DNA of 64,000 bases from Laetiporus sulphureus 93-53 (GCF_001632365.1 NW_024468539.1:62001-126000); one strand, 5' to 3'. Positions 1 to 13,366 are shown, counted from the stretch's first letter. Made by a program: numbers and translations. The notes: generated by a model not told the origin, from the letters alone.

Positions 1-2549
1 ATGTATACATTGAAAGAGTAGTTTGTGTAGTGATCTTCATGCTTCAAGAGATACAAACAGGCCATCGGTCCACCGATCTCTGCACCAGCCATCAAAGCAT
101 TAACAATTTTTGTCAACAACATGCAGCCTTTCTGTATTCTGTCCATGTTCCTGGTGATAAGGGTCTCACTTCTATCGAGTATATTGTGGACCGTCTCAAA
201 CATTACGTGCATTTTTAGAGGGGTCTTTGTGATGTAGTCAGTTACATAAGTGATAACCGATTTGATTGCAGTTTCTGACATGAGACTTGTGATGTTCGTG
301 TTGCATCAAAGAAGATATGTAACAACCAGAGTGAGTGTGTTAATCCACGCTTCACCCTTCTTCATATTGAGAGCTCCTGTTTCAGGATTGACCGTGGTTT
401 CTGTATAAGTTGTTCAAGGAAAATGGGCCTTGCAGATTCCGTACTTGTTATCCTTGCATCTGTGAAGACATCGATGATGATTTGAGAGATAAATGAGCTC
501 ATCCACCTCAAGAGACTGTTCGTTCCACCATTTTTTCCAGGTGGTGCACTTTTGACAGTCATGGCAGTTTTTTTTCATACATCGAACAGGCACAGGTCTG
601 GGCAGGGTAAATGTAGGGGGAACATGTCCTTCCTTTGCATTCAACTTATCGATGTGCTGGTGAATGTCCTCCATTGTTCCGTTCTGAAATTCCCCTACAT
701 GTACACTCTCAAGGTATTCTACTATCTCTCTCTGAAAACTGGAGTTGTGATCAAGAATTGTTTCTCAGATCTGCTGAGGACTTAAACAGTTCTTAATCCA
801 TATCATCATATGCATGTGCAATGTTAGGTGTCCTTGCTGTTCAACCATTCCATAGTAAGCAGCGGTCTCTCCATATATACCTCGGCAGTTCTGATTCACA
901 CCTAGAACATGTTTTATGAACAGCTCAACCATGATTCTGAAGAAGCGAGCACCTGCAACTGGATTAGACACAATAAGCTGCCAGCGTTCATTGTCAGTAT
1001 GAAACTCCAGTATGATCTCTTGTTTCATGTCAGCAAAATAAAGCGCAATGGGGTGATTGATATTTGCTGAGGCAAAGTTGATGAACCAAGAAGGCGCACC
1101 CAGATAAGATGTCAGCACCCATATTTTATTTTGCATTTGCTTTCAGTTCGTCAAAGATCCTTGCACTTTAGCTGTAATATGGTCCAAGTCATTGATAATT
1201 TTGAAACACTCCTTCGCTTCATCACTCTCAGGCTTTACAAGGACCATTTGTCAGTCAGGTTATCAGACTTTACAGAGTGGCCAAAGGCAAGTTGACGATT
1301 CTGTTCACAATCTCATGAAAATTTTGTTTTTTGATGAGCAAAAACCTGGCAGTGGTCGCATTTTTAATCTGTTCATGGTTAAAGGTGACGAGAGGAAAAT
1401 AAAGTTTCAATTGAAAACACTTATCATGATACATAAGCAACTGTTGCTTTCTTTTGGACTTGGACACCCGTTTTGATCCACGATCATTGTTTAGGCCTCC
1501 CAAGCCATATGGAAATAGCCAGGGAAACATTTGAGGATACAGTTGAGGGTTATGATATAAGCTTTGAGGATTTGTTCTTGACTGACACCCGGAACCTTGC
1601 TCTTTTTGAACTGATGAATAGCCTTTGCCCTTATTGATTAATAATCATCTGCTAAGAGGTTAACGTAGGCATCCCTGATGAGACCGTGAATGATGAATGG
1701 ACAGGGACCTTTCATGATACCTTCATCCGGATCCACATCATTTATCACAGTAGCTTCTGGAGCCTTGTTCATATATCCATCATGATAGTCTATGATCACA
1801 GGAGGAACATTCTCTGAGTAGGTGTTGAGATTCTCATAGGAGATGTTCAAGTCCATGTAATCTTTGTGGTTTAGCTTTAACCACTCTAACGCTTCAGCAA
1901 CCTTGTTACGCCTTACTAAAAATGGTGTTCTGGCAAATTCTTTACCCATAGAGTTGCAAGGTCCGATGTATATAAATGCGAGGACTTTGTCAAGCTCTTC
2001 CTGGCTAAGAGGCAAGCTTCAGTAAATCTTGGGCATTGGCACAGAATGGCATATGGCATTGGCACACATTTTCCACATACCTGATACCTTGACCTGAATT
2101 ATGCAGTAGTTGTGCTTGACCCTTGATGTAAGCATTTTCTCACACCAGGTTAGGTCTCGCAATTGAAAAGGGATCTCTCCAATCCAAAGATCATTAGCTA
2201 GAGCATCCGTCGAGAGTGAACCTTTTTCAAGATCACGTAGACATTCTGCACAAACATGATCACAAGTTGGTAGGATGACTGGTCCTTTCAGCTCTGCTAT
2301 TGGATCTTGGATACTTCCTCGCTCCTTCCTGGTCATCGCTTTTGTGGTGGGCATTAGTATTCGGAGGTCTATGTCACAATCTGACAGTGTGGAGAAAGTT
2401 GAAGTGAGACACAATTGACCACACACCACACAAGCAGATTTTAAGAATTTGTCCTTGTTGATGTCTTCACAAAAGCCATTGATCATTTGAGCGAACAGAT
2501 CTTCCATCAGAGGAGATGGAGGAAATCTGACCATCTTTGTCTTCTTCAT
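1..2549 (-). pseudogene. Helitron Rep/helicase (decayed, runs off left edge)
   Basis: Rolling-circle transposase of a Helitron, read right to left. The N-terminal part (2549-1638) is a Cys-containing region of the kind found at the front of agaricomycete Helitron proteins (DUF6570-like). It is followed by a segment with FPWLFPYGLGG (about 1530), then the Helitron-like N domain with GAPSWFI and NPVAGARFF, the HUH metal motif HMHMMIW near 800-818, and the Rep tyrosine pair YVTDY at 234-248. The frame continues to base 1, so the helicase half should lie outside the window. The gene is broken by in-frame TGA codons (for example 306-308 and near 2016) and by a frame change near 1530-1640. Homology is certain from the motifs; the element is inactive as read here. 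Its termini (5' TC, 3' hairpin-CTRR) were not located. Confidence 0.9.
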
Positions 2550-4189
2550 CTTGAGTCAAGTTTTTTGAGACCATTCTGTGCTTGTTAATGTGATCTTAGA
2601 TGTAAATACCAAAAAGAGTTTGGGACATGACATGCAGTGGTGATCCAGAAGCAGAGCATGTACTTGTTCTCTCGATGATTTACTTCATGTGACATAGATC
2701 TGATGAGCGGAACATATGGAGATCAATAGCTCTTCTGCAGTCCATCGATAAACTTGCCTATGTTTTGAACCTCCACCGAGCAATGAAGGGTCACGGTTTG
2801 TGAAATGCAAGCAAAATTCATAAATGGTTCAGAAAATGTGAGGAGCGCAAATGTCCATTTGCCAGTTGATTAGGAATATGAAGGATGATGTTCGACTTTG
2901 TAGGAACAAAGAGAAGTTGTGACATCTGGTCACATATCTCAACAACAGGGTTCTTATCAGAGTAACCCAGTGCAGCGATGAAATGATGGGTTGAAATAGA
3001 GAGTTGATTATGTGATGTTGAATGAGACCAAGCAAGGCATCACATTAGGAGTGAATCTCCTTGCTGAAGTAGTGATCAAAGGACAAGCAGTGAGAATTAT
3101 ATGTCAATGAATGATAACACATACCATCAAGCATCATCGCAACCATGAGTGGCTTCGATGAATGGACCTGGTGAACGTGAAACAACGTGAGACATAAAAG
3201 ATCCCATGACAATACATTTCCCGATATCGATTCATATGAGAGGTCAGCCATTTGGTATGGAGGCACAATTTCATACACAGAATACACAATCATCGAAACA
3301 CTCAGTAGCAGTGAGATTGAATTTAGGAAGCTCATTGTACTCGAGCGATCGTGGTGAAGGGGTAAGAGACTTTTGTAGGAAGCATCCACCAAGGCTCCAC
3401 CGCTGAGTGGCACAGAATAGGTTTTAAGGACATCCACCATCATCCTGTATATCACTTCAATGCACTGCAGATCATCGACTGGCAGCCACGCAGAAACATC
3501 AGTGCTCACATTCAGAGCTCGAAGAGGATTCTGCGATATAAGCAGCAGCAGGATTTGCATCGACAATATGACTCAAGGCCACAAAGGGGCTCAAGGATGC
3601 GAGATTTTCATTTTTCAAGCAGGAGGATGGAGGTTATGAAGAACGTTAAGGGCATAGGCTCAACAACTGCTTTTGTGGATCATCATTCTGAAAATACCCT
3701 GGCAGTTGAGAAAACTGCTGATATTTAAAATTAAAGGTTCCGTTGACGACGAGTATTTTCTGTGATGAGCGAGAATCTCAGAGGAGGAACAAGGTCATGT
3801 CCTTTTAAGATCATCAAAAATGATTGTGATGCGTGGAAGATATTTTATTAATGAGACATTGTCAACGCAGTCTCATTTTAAAGTGTGAGGACCCCTTTTC
3901 ACTAATCAGCTTTTATTCATCGACACGAAGACATGAGGGATAACAGTTCAGGAGGGGCCTATTTACAATTTAGGGAGCAGCAACAACAGCATGCTCAAGA
4001 TGTTGAATGACATAGTATCACCCCAATCTGCGCTGTTTCAGACACTCACCATGTGCAGAACCACTACCAATGCACAATCTGGCAGCTCCATCTTGAGCAA
4101 GGGGCATTTAGCAGGCACATCTTGGAGGTTGAAAGGAGGTGGGACATCTCACTTTTGCTGGAAGTAGTAGGTGCAGTCAAATACCAGAA
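2550..4189 (-). pseudogene. Decayed coding remnants, unrecognised
   Basis: No intact gene. On the minus strand about 3566-2830 a broken frame stays amino-acid-like across several stops (mostly TGA), and at 3566-3045 an open 173-codon stretch exists in another frame. No domain is recognisable. It may be the 5' flank of the Helitron, a captured fragment, or part of another element. The remaining ~600 bases (3570-4189) show nothing identifiable. Confidence 0.25.
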
Positions 4190-5304
4190 CTAAAAAGAAC
4201 CATTGTGAGAGGAATGAACAAAGTCCCTGGCAGTGTGCATACTGGTGTCATCAATGGGGAGATTACCCGGCACCAGCTTAGGAAAAAGAGGTAACACCTC
4301 AGATGGCGAAGAGTGCATGGATGGTCCAGCCTTTCTTGGAGACATGGAATGTTCACCGAGCAATGTCTTCAGCTTGGCATTGTCTGCGACAGATCTCAAA
4401 ATGAGAACGTGAAAATAAAATGATTCTCACAGCTGCTAGACACCTCATCAAACTCCACATGAGACATGCGTGTACTGAATGACATGTCCCCAAATGTGCT
4501 GAAATGAATATTCTTAACGGTCATTTCACCCCCATCTTCGATGTCGTGGCCAAAGAGCATCCCATAAAATCCTAGCACGAGCTCCCATTCTTGCATGATG
4601 GGAACAATGTGAAGCTCCTTGATCTGCATTTCTCCCTTTGATGATGTAAATGTATGTGGTTTGGTGAGATGACTTGCTTGAGCTATGCTGAAGGTCATGC
4701 ACACTGCCTTTTGAATGAATGAGAGAAGCAAAGTGATTCACATTTTGAACCTTGTCTGGGTGGACACAGCCAGGAACGATGACCTGCCCAGGCCATGGTT
4801 CAGCAGCCATCATCAGCTCAACAATACCCCTAAAAGTATATGTCAATTTCTCGAGTGAAATCACCATAGCAGGAGACATACTGAACGTACACTGGGTTTT
4901 TCACGATGGTCAACACTTGCATGAGTGGAACCAGCTTCAGTGTAGCACCATCTACAAGAACAGTTCTGAGGGCATACCATCAACCTATAATAAGGTGTAG
5001 CATGTGGTGATAACTTACGGAGTATAAGGGATCTTTGCGTAAGTATCTTTCAATAGATCATCTCACAAGGAGCAATCCAACGACCTAGGAGCTTTTTGCC
5101 TTGAATCTTCGCCCTGCATACTGCATCAACACAGGACTGAAAATTGAATGAATCATACATATGCTTTCTTTTCAGCTTTTTCTTATCCTTGTGACCCTTC
5201 GATGTAGGATGCTCACTGAGAGAAAGGTCAACGGCATGTTCTGGACGTAAACTAAAAGATGTACTCCTCAGCCATGAACAGTAACTTAATGTTCTTGCTG
5301 TCAT
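4190..5304 (-). pseudogene. Decayed multi-exon gene segment, unrecognised
   Basis: Minus-strand open stretches follow one another at 5304-5050 (Lys-rich KGHKDKKKLKRKH), 4879-4526 and 4731-4396, and 4399-4190, with frame changes that could be introns or indels. The reading in the 4731-4396 frame looks like real protein (no low complexity, balanced hydrophobics) but matches no family I know. It lies directly downstream, on the same strand, of the decayed gene that starts at 10268, and could be its 3' end or a separate gene. Confidence 0.3.
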
Positions 5305-6814
5305 GTTTCATTACCTTCCTAAAAATGATTTACATTTATTCTACCTCAACTGAAAAGGGGGTGTGTACAGGTCATCCATGTCAATCTTTCTAGCACGGAA
5401 AATCTTGGATGTTTTGCTGAGATGTGAGACGTGAACAGCAGCCACCAGAAAACATATACTCAGAGGATACACATGCATCCATGTCCTGTTGTAGTGCGGT
5501 TGCCTTCTGAACAAGGCTGTCATTCCTAGTATTTTCCTGTCAATTATGTACAAAAAGATCTGCGATGATACTTACTCATCATCGACAATAAACCCATTCA
5601 GCGAGTCATCTTCACTCAGAGCCTCATCATCATTGAGCCTGAGGAAGGATTGAATGTCAACGTTACATCACATTTCCATGTAAATCTACTGTCCATTGTC
5701 TGTACCTTCATCACTTTTCTTCACCTCATCATCGATGAAGTCGTTCACAGGTCACATACCAATTGTGTGGAACAGGTGTCAACAGAAAATGACACACTCA
5801 TACGGGTGATAGGGAAACATACTTCTTCCACAATGAACACATTTTAAGCCTCTGAATTTCATGGTCCAGCTCATCCCTCTGGTTGGTTAGATTAGCTATG
5901 AGGCTGAACATTGGATTCTTACTGTGATGATACATTATATCTTGCCCATCAATATTATGTTACGCACAATGTACTCTCTCTGTCTCCGTATAAAGTCGAT
6001 AGCTGACTCATCCTCTCTGCAGACCTCAAACTTGTTGGAGTCCTGTTTCTTCTTATCAGATGAGATGCTGAAGGCATGACGACTATCAATACATTAATCC
6101 ACAATGAAACAAAGGGAGTCGCTTACACTATTGCTTTGGAATGCTTGTTGAGCAAAGGGCTGAAAAAGATATCGTAAATGATACATCTTGGACTCTGCTG
6201 TCAGAACACCTATTTGTCAGACTCATCTTCCAATCATGACTGACTATGAGGAATTGGGTCAAGAGGAAGCCTTTCAGGGTATAAACATCAACTTACAAGT
6301 CCTGCGGTCTTGTAACACTGCGTGCACGACCCCTTGAATGACCCCACAGATGATCCCGGGTCTTACTGAGGGTGGAGGTCATGGGTGTCTCAGAAGGTGT
6401 TGGAATGGTCATCTTGCCATAAAGATGTACGGTAAGTGGCCGATGGAGATACACAGAAAGCACACATTTTTTCTTTTCAAAGTTGCAGGACCATCTCTCA
6501 CCGCATACCTTCCTTTTTCATTCACTGCCTTATCGAAGCTGAACACGGTTGAGATGGGAGTTATCATGATGGTCGAGACTCACTCATGTTTATCTGGAGT
6601 ATCACGATCAGATCCTTCACTCGATCTATACAGTGGTCAAAAATGCATCTGAATGATGATGCCAGCACTCATGATTTGACAGCCTCACGGTTGGCATCAT
6701 TGCTTCTTTCTGCATTCCTGAAATTCACGTAGAGCAATGATTGAATAGATTCACATAGAACACTTACCATTTTGACTTCACACTGCTGGAGAGACCGCTG
6801 TCCCAGCTGTGGTT

Positions 6815-9800
6815 CCCACAATTGTAATACAATCCTGCACAGAGCTGCTAAAGAAATTGTGTATATCTCCTCCACATATTGTAATACTGAATGATAAAAC
6901 AATGTGCACAGCTATTGTAATTCTTGTAGAATGTTTCTGCTAGCATTGTAATACTTGTGCATTAGGGTTGTAATATGTGCTTTCAGGTATTGTAATATCT
7001 TTGCACTTGATTGTAAAATGTTTTTGGCAGGCATTGTAATATCCTGTATCAAAACTGTGCTTTCTGTGAAATGTTTTCACTAGTATTATAATAATTACAT
7101 AATTAAAAATGCACTGCACTGGTGTTTATTTTGCAGTATTGTAATATTCATGCTGTATTATAATTTATTAATATTTATATAGACATTCTTGACATTGTAC
7201 AATTATATTATAAACACAGATGCTTGTGATAAAGATGTACATAGAATAATATGCACAGCCATTGTACTTTGTATGAAAAGCTTTTAGCATATATTGTAAT
7301 ATATATACATCTAAATTATAATTCTCATAAAGGGCTTCTCAAATATAATAATGTATTAGTACTTCAGTTATAGTTTCTGTCAAATGTTTATAAAAATATT
7401 ATAATATCAATATAATCAAATGCACTATATTTAGCTTTTATAACATTTACTTTTGTACTATATAATAATATACTATTAGTTGTGCACATTTTATAACATT
7501 TTATAATAAATATATGTGCACTTGAGTGATAGCCTCTGTGAATGCTCTTGGCAGATACTGTAATATTTTTGTGCTTTTTTGATTTTTATTTTAAAAATAT
7601 CTAAATAAGAAATAATTGAAATTGTCTATTTGCTTGCACGATTATGTGCTTTGATTCTCTATAACAAGCTTTTGGTCACTATTAGCTGATTTGCTTATGC
7701 TATTTCATCCATCTGAGGCACTGATCAACTGAAGTAAAAGATTCATAAAGATAGGTGAGTCAGGATGTGACATCAGATTTAGCAAACTGAGCTGCAAGAT
7801 ACTAAAAAATGGCAGCATGCTTCTTAGCCTATGTTTCAAGGCTAACATGCACTGCTTTTGGAGGATCACCTTTATAACGATCTTGCTTTGTTACCAAACT
7901 GCATTTCACCTCAAATACATAAGCACTTATCACATCTTCTTTTCAAAAAGTCAAATTTTCTCATCTCAGCACTCTGTCCTTGCCTGTGCTCATATTCATT
8001 TGACTTGCATGCTATTACTAAACTCATTTGCAGTGTGGCATCTCTCTTACCAGTTTCTCTGCCATTAGCCTATTCATATGCACCAAGGCTCATAATGACC
8101 TTTTTTAGTACTCTGCTTGTCATGTCTAAAATCTGAAAGATCTGTATCAGCCAGAACCAGATAGCAGAACAATCAATCACCCTCTAAACTTCAAATGCTA
8201 AATGCAGCTCATGCAGTATATCAGTTTGCAGTAGTGCAGTTGACCTTTTGTGTAGGTGATCATATACATTCCACACTTGAATGTTGGCCATCTGCCCAGT
8301 GCCACAGATGTTGAGCTTGTAAAATGGATGCATATCAGTAATGATGCAGCAAAGAAGGCAGATGTTGATAAGAAACTCTTCAGCCTATGTAAAATGCAGA
8401 CATGTCTTGTCTTTCTATTGATCAGATCACAAAGCATATCAAGCTTGCAATATGAAACAGGCAACATGGAAGGCAAAAAGAGTAAAAGGTTCCTGCTTGT
8501 GCTTGTAGAATCTTTTAATCTGACAGAAATGTAAATTATAGTGACTATTTATGCAATTGAGCAATTATTAGCATGCAGATATCTTGTAGAGATAGCCACT
8601 ATCGCATATGATAGATGCTGTTAGTGCAGCTTATATCACTTTTAACAAGCTCTTTATCTGAGAATGAGCATGACAAAGCAGATTAGCAAACATTTACAGT
8701 AACTATAACAAAATTTGCATCTCATTTTGAAGCTCACTTCAAAGAATCTGTTGGTGCTAAGGATGAAGAAAATAGCATAAGCAAATCAGCTAATAGTGAT
8801 TCAAAGTTTGTTGTAGAGAATTAAAGCATATAATCATGCAAGCAAATAGATAATTTTGATTATTTCTTATTTAAATGTTTTAAAAATTAAAACCAAAAAA
8901 GCACAAAACATTACAGTATCTGCTAAGAGCATTTCACAGAGGCTATCACTCAAGTGCATATATATTTATTATAAAATGTTATAAAATGTGCATAACTAAT
9001 AATATATTTAAATGTTATAAAAGCTAAATATAGTGTATTTGATTATATTGATATTATAATATTTTTATAAACATTTGACAGAAACTATAATTGAAGTACT
9101 AATACATTATTATATTTGAGAAGCATTTTATGAAAATTATACTTTAGATGCATATATATTACAATATATGCTAAAAGCTTTTGATATAAACTACAATGGC
9201 TGTGCATATTATTCTATGTATATCTTTATCACAAGCATCTGTGTTTATAATATAATTATACAATGTCAAGAATGTCTATATAAATAATAATAAATTATAA
9301 TACAGCATGAATATTGCAACAGTGCAAAATAAAAACCAGTGCAGTGCATTTTTAATTATGTAATTATTATAATACTAGTGAAAACATTTCACAGGAAGCA
9401 CAGTTTTGATACAGGATATTACAATGCCTGCCAAAAACATTTTACAATCAAGTGCAAAGATATTACAATACCTGCAGGAGCATCTTACAAAGGTTACAAT
9501 TCCAGTGCACAAGTATTACAATGACTGCAGGGGCATTCGACAAGAATTACAATGCCTGCCTGAAAGATTTTACAGTCAATTGCAAAGATATTACAATATC
9601 TGCAGGGGCATTTTACAAAGATTACAACTCCAGTGCACAAGTATTACAATGTCAGCAGGAACATTTGACAATCAAGTGCCAAGATATTACAATACCTGCA
9701 AGCATATATTACAACTCTAATGCACAAGTATTACAATGCTAGCAGGAACATTCTACAAGAATTACAATAGCTATGCACATTGTTTTATCATTCAGTATTA

Positions 9801-9867
9801 CAATATGTGGATGAGATGTACACAATTTCTTTAGCAGCTCTGTGCAGGATTGTATTACAATTGTGGG
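6815..9867. mobile_element. Long-TIR (foldback-like) DNA element, ~3.05 kb
   Basis: Left arm 6815-7712 starts CCCACAATTGTAATACAATC; right arm 9867 back to about 8760 is its reverse complement with only scattered mismatches. The arms therefore run ~0.9 and ~1.1 kb around a ~1 kb centre. Both arms carry arrays of the octamer ATTGTAAT (ATTACAAT on the right); the right arm has several more 45-65 bp units than the left, so it grew by tandem duplication. The element sits inside the gene at 5341-10268, whose reading resumes on both sides. No transposase is encoded. No convincing target duplication is visible; the terminal match may extend a few bases further as GTGGNTCCC. Confidence 0.85.
7713..8759. 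other. Central region of the long-TIR element
   Basis: About 1 kb of AT-rich sequence between the inverted arms. Overlapping short open frames (7817-8136 plus, 8256-8534 plus, 8476-8198 minus) show no domain, no intron pattern and no family resemblance, so I do not call a gene here. Confidence 0.5.
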
Positions 9868-10590
9868 ACCCACTAGTGGCTGCTCGTGGACATAGCGACA
9901 CTGAAACAACATAAGTCCGAACGTGGTGAACTTAAAAGATAGCCGACGTACTAGACCTTTCATCTCATCAGCGTCAATCTAGGTATGGGCATTAGAACAT
10001 CAAAAGTTTGAGATAAGCATATGAGAAACATACAGCACAGGCTTAGAAGGTGGAGTAGGTCTAGCGAGATGTCAGTCAGATCCTAAAAACTAGCAATCAC
10101 ACATACTCCTTCTCAGAGTCACTGATTGTTTCAGGAGAAATGGGAGTTGGTTGGTTGCTCCTTCTCGATGCTTTTCTAGCATGTCCGCTGTGGAAAGTAT
10201 TAGAATGAGGCTGAGAGAATTATCTTAAAGAAGGAGCACCAAGCAGCGGAGGTTTTTCCTCGAACCATCGTTGAAAAGGACGACAGTGATATCAAAGGTC
10301 ACCTTCTTCACCTTAAGTACCCCTGACCAATGTCAGATCTGATGGAAGATCTGTTCTCTGACTACCTGCCAGTAAATATCAGAATCGTATACTGGTACAC
10401 CGTGACGAGCCTCAAAACGTTGCACAAATGATGAAAAGGAAAAACATGGTTTCTGTCTATCAGCAAATCAGGGCACATTAGCGAATGCAATAGCATGATT
10501 TCGGAGTTCAATTATGAACGTGATCTTTCTTGGCTCATGGTAATGCAATGAGCATCGTCAACCTCCACCGGCTGCAAAGATAAGTACCGA

Positions 10591-12306
10591 ATGAACATGA
10601 GCCTACAAATGAATCCCCACTTTCAATGTGATCGGTCTCAAAACCAACAACGTTTCATAATCGCAGTGTCTGGTGTATACGACCACATCCAGCATAAACA
10701 AGTTGCTTCCATGTATGATATGGCAGCTAGAATGGGTCTCGAATGCCAGCGCTGTTCAGTAAAACTGATATTTGAGTGGCAGACACATTTTTCGGATGCC
10801 CGCAGTCTCGTATAGTTTATGCTCCTCAATCACATGTTCGAAATGCCACATGGCATCTGAAATATAAAGCAAAGCCCTTATCGGAGTGCAGCCCAGACAT
10901 GGCTAGCAGTATTCGATGAGTGATTTCAAAAAGGCAGTTCAAACCCAGGAGGAGAAGACACGGAAACAAAGAACATAATCGTGATGAGATCAGCATAGAA
11001 AGAAAAGGTTGAAGATGGATGTTCTCCAGATAATGGACCGTTCGGCCAAGTAGGTGGTAATTTCCACAGGCAAACATCGCTCCCAGCACCATGGCTTTAG
11101 AACTCTTGCACAAGAAGAGAGAGACATATGGTATAGTTTGTTCTCTGCATTAATGTGGGAGCAGAAATGTTGATAGAGTAGCAGCTGCGACTCTCAAGAA
11201 GTACATGGATGGACATCATGCAGAGGTTGGAGACAAGAATCTGGCAGGGTTTGCAAATGTGAGTGCTTCTTCACTGTGAAGAGTCGCAACTGAACCTGTA
11301 CAAGGCAAAACTGGCCAACAAACTCATAAGCCTGTATGAGCTTCAGGCAGAAAAGGGCAACAGTTATTGAGGAGCAGACTTGATATGGTCTACAGGAAAA
11401 TCATCACCTGATGATGCTGAGGAGGTGGTATTATATGTATTGGGTTACATCTGTGGTAAAGAACTTTCACCTATCGTGAACAACTCTCAGTAGGTCCACA
11501 TATGCAGGTGCACATCTATGATGCTCACATTTCATGCAATAGACTGCCTCAACATATCCTGAACACTCATCAGGTGGTCACGCTCACTGGACTAGGCTTG
11601 AAAGCTTTTAACGATTATGTGCGAGGAGCATTATCGATACACCAGCTATGTTCAGAAAACCAATCAGGTCTCATGCTACAACCATGGCAGTCAGAGAACT
11701 GAAACAACAGTGTTTCTATGCAATTCTCCAACTGGTACTTCACCTCTAAAAGGAATTTGCATAACGGCCCAGCTTTAGCACTGCCTGTCAATGTTGACCC
11801 ATTTAGTATTCTCATGCACCATCAAGGTCAGGACTGTTTACACCTGCAAGACAATCAAGTGGGGTATTATGGGCGACACGTTCATCAGTAAGTCATTCTT
11901 TCTCCATTTGAATCATACCTTAGCATCAGCAGAGGTGTCGCAAAGATATCTTGCATAAATCTGTCATTGATACAGCTGGGACATCTAGTTGAACTGCCAG
12001 TATTGTACTGGATGGTACGCACTGGGAAAGATACACTTAGGCTCATCAGCAAGCTGGTATCAATCTGCATAATGGATAGATGTGTTGAACACGTACGTGG
12101 AACACATTCAAAAAACAAACCATGCATTACACCTTTTCATTCAGGATCTGCATCAAAAATTGGCAGAAGATATAATCACAGGCTGTATGCAGGTTCGCAG
12201 GCCACTTAAGCCCACAGTTGGTTATGATGTGGATGAGGAGAAGGTTGTAGTCGATGAGGCTAAGCAGGGCATGAAAAGGCTTCACGTGGATTCATCTTTA
12301 GAATGA
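10591..12306 (+). pseudogene. Decayed plus-strand gene, unrecognised
   Basis: A plus-strand reading can be followed in pieces: 10591-10815 (with LECQRCSVKLIFEWQ), about 11060-11290, 11300-11480 (VVLYVLGYICGKEL), 11502-11890 (with DPFSILMHHQ...YYGRHVHQ, ending next to GTAAGT), and 12082-12306 (GYDVDEEKVVVDEAKQGMKR, then TGA). The acidic, Lys/Arg-rich tail looks like a genuine C-terminus. Several stops and frame shifts break it. The HxEDN-V-YY-like segment recalls repetitive proteins of unknown function common in Agaricomycete genomes, but I cannot name the family. Confidence 0.35.
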
Positions 12307-12640
12307 GAGCATTCACCAGGGTGACATTATTCTGCAAATAGATCAAATGAGCACATTTGAAGTGATCTTTCATTTCATTGAGCAAGATATAAATGAATGA
12401 GAGCACGCATGCGAGAAATCAATGGAGTGATGAACAGACTCCAACCGTGTCAAGTGGTGGTGAAACTTTTCTGAGGAACACAATGAGCATGAAATGGAAA
12501 GATGATTGCTTTCATACAACAATACATTGGATTAACACGGACAGCATTTTTCAGAAGAAAACTTCTTTTCCATCATAAAAGAGCGAAGACCTCAGGCTAT
12601 CAGTGGCAGGTTCGACCAATTGTGGCTGCAGAGCTAAAAA

Positions 12641-12727
12641 TGCGCAAATAAAGCCACATTATGATGTCTACCATTCGTGCAACTAGCTAGATGCATGAAC
12701 GGTAAATGTCATAATGTGGCATTGTTT
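12641..12727. repeat. Palindrome family, copy 1
   Basis: Hairpin with core GTGCAACTAGCTAGATGCAT. Outer arms CCACATTATGA and TCATAATGTGG are perfect 11-bp complements, and ACCATTC pairs with GAACGGT allowing one G-T. The flank GCAAATAA...TTGTTT also mirrors. Confidence 0.8.
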
Positions 12728-13215
12728 AGTTGTCAAAGTTTTTCCCTCTCATCGCTCAAAGCCCCTCAGCAATGTGAGATGCACATTTCCTGGTGCAGTA
12801 TAGAAGCCATCTTTCATAGTCCTGAAGACAGAGCGATGCTTCCTCTCCATATGACTCCTCCACTGAGCGCGATGAAACAAACACCATGTCGAACCCCTGA
12901 CAACAATCCATTACTCATCATCAGCTTTCGCTCCAAAAATCCTTGTCAACAGCATTGGCGACATTCATCAACAGAGAAAATGATTTTATCTGAGAAGACA
13001 ACACCATGTGGTACGAGGCAGCAGTATAACGATCAAGATGGTACAATGGGAACAGCGAAGAAGCAGGTGAGCTGAAGCACAGCTTCAAATTTTTTGCTGA
13101 TGGCCAGCTTGGCTGAAAGATCAGGAGCCCATAATGCATGGCACAAATGCGTCATCGACGAATGCTGTAATGTTTCCCCCTCCCATCATCCTCATCAGCC
13201 ACCATCTGCAAAAGG

Positions 13216-13312
13216 TGCAAATAATCCTAAACTATGATGTTTGCCATTTGTGCAATTAGCTAGTTGCACCAACAGCAAATATCATGATTTGGTGTTGTTT
13301 GATCATCAAAAA
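13216..13312. repeat. Palindrome family, copy 2
   Basis: Core GTGCAATTAGCTAGTTGCAC with arms CTATGATGTTTGC and GCAAATATCATGAT. The outer flanks GCAAATAATCCTAAA and TTTGGTGTTGTTTG mirror each other. Confidence 0.8.
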
Positions 13313-13366
13313 ATGCACCACAGCCTCTCCATCCTATAGCTGCCTTGTGTGGAGGGTGGAAAAAGA

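Larger units (their letters stand above)
5341..10268 (-). pseudogene. Decayed coiled-coil/zinc-finger-like gene split by a 3 kb element
   Basis: Reading begins at ATG 10266-10268 (MVRGKTSAAW...), then a basic Ser-rich segment (about 10190-10080), then a segment ending CRYVHEQPLVG just right of the inverted-repeat element (6815-9867). It resumes left of it with PQLGQRSLQQCEVKM followed by GTAAGT. Further along come a charged helical stretch (LTNQRDELDHEIQRLK) leading into CVHC...C...C-stop-HLFH, a Cys/His pattern that looks like a RING or related finger (about 5750-5845). Acidic FIDDE and FIVDDE motifs follow, each next to GTRAG-type donors. Stops inside this reading are mainly TGA. Seen: phrase continuity across the insertion and intron-like junctions. 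Inferred: a former host or TE-borne gene, not functional. The RING assignment is weak. Confidence 0.4.

Noticed and set aside
7817..8534. Genes inside the centre of the long-TIR element
   Set aside because: Overlapping short AT-rich frames on both strands, none with domain or splice support.
9400..9800. CRISPR-like array in the right arm of the long-TIR element
   Set aside because: Repeats are short, variable and mirrored in the opposite arm, in a eukaryotic genome; they are subterminal repeats.
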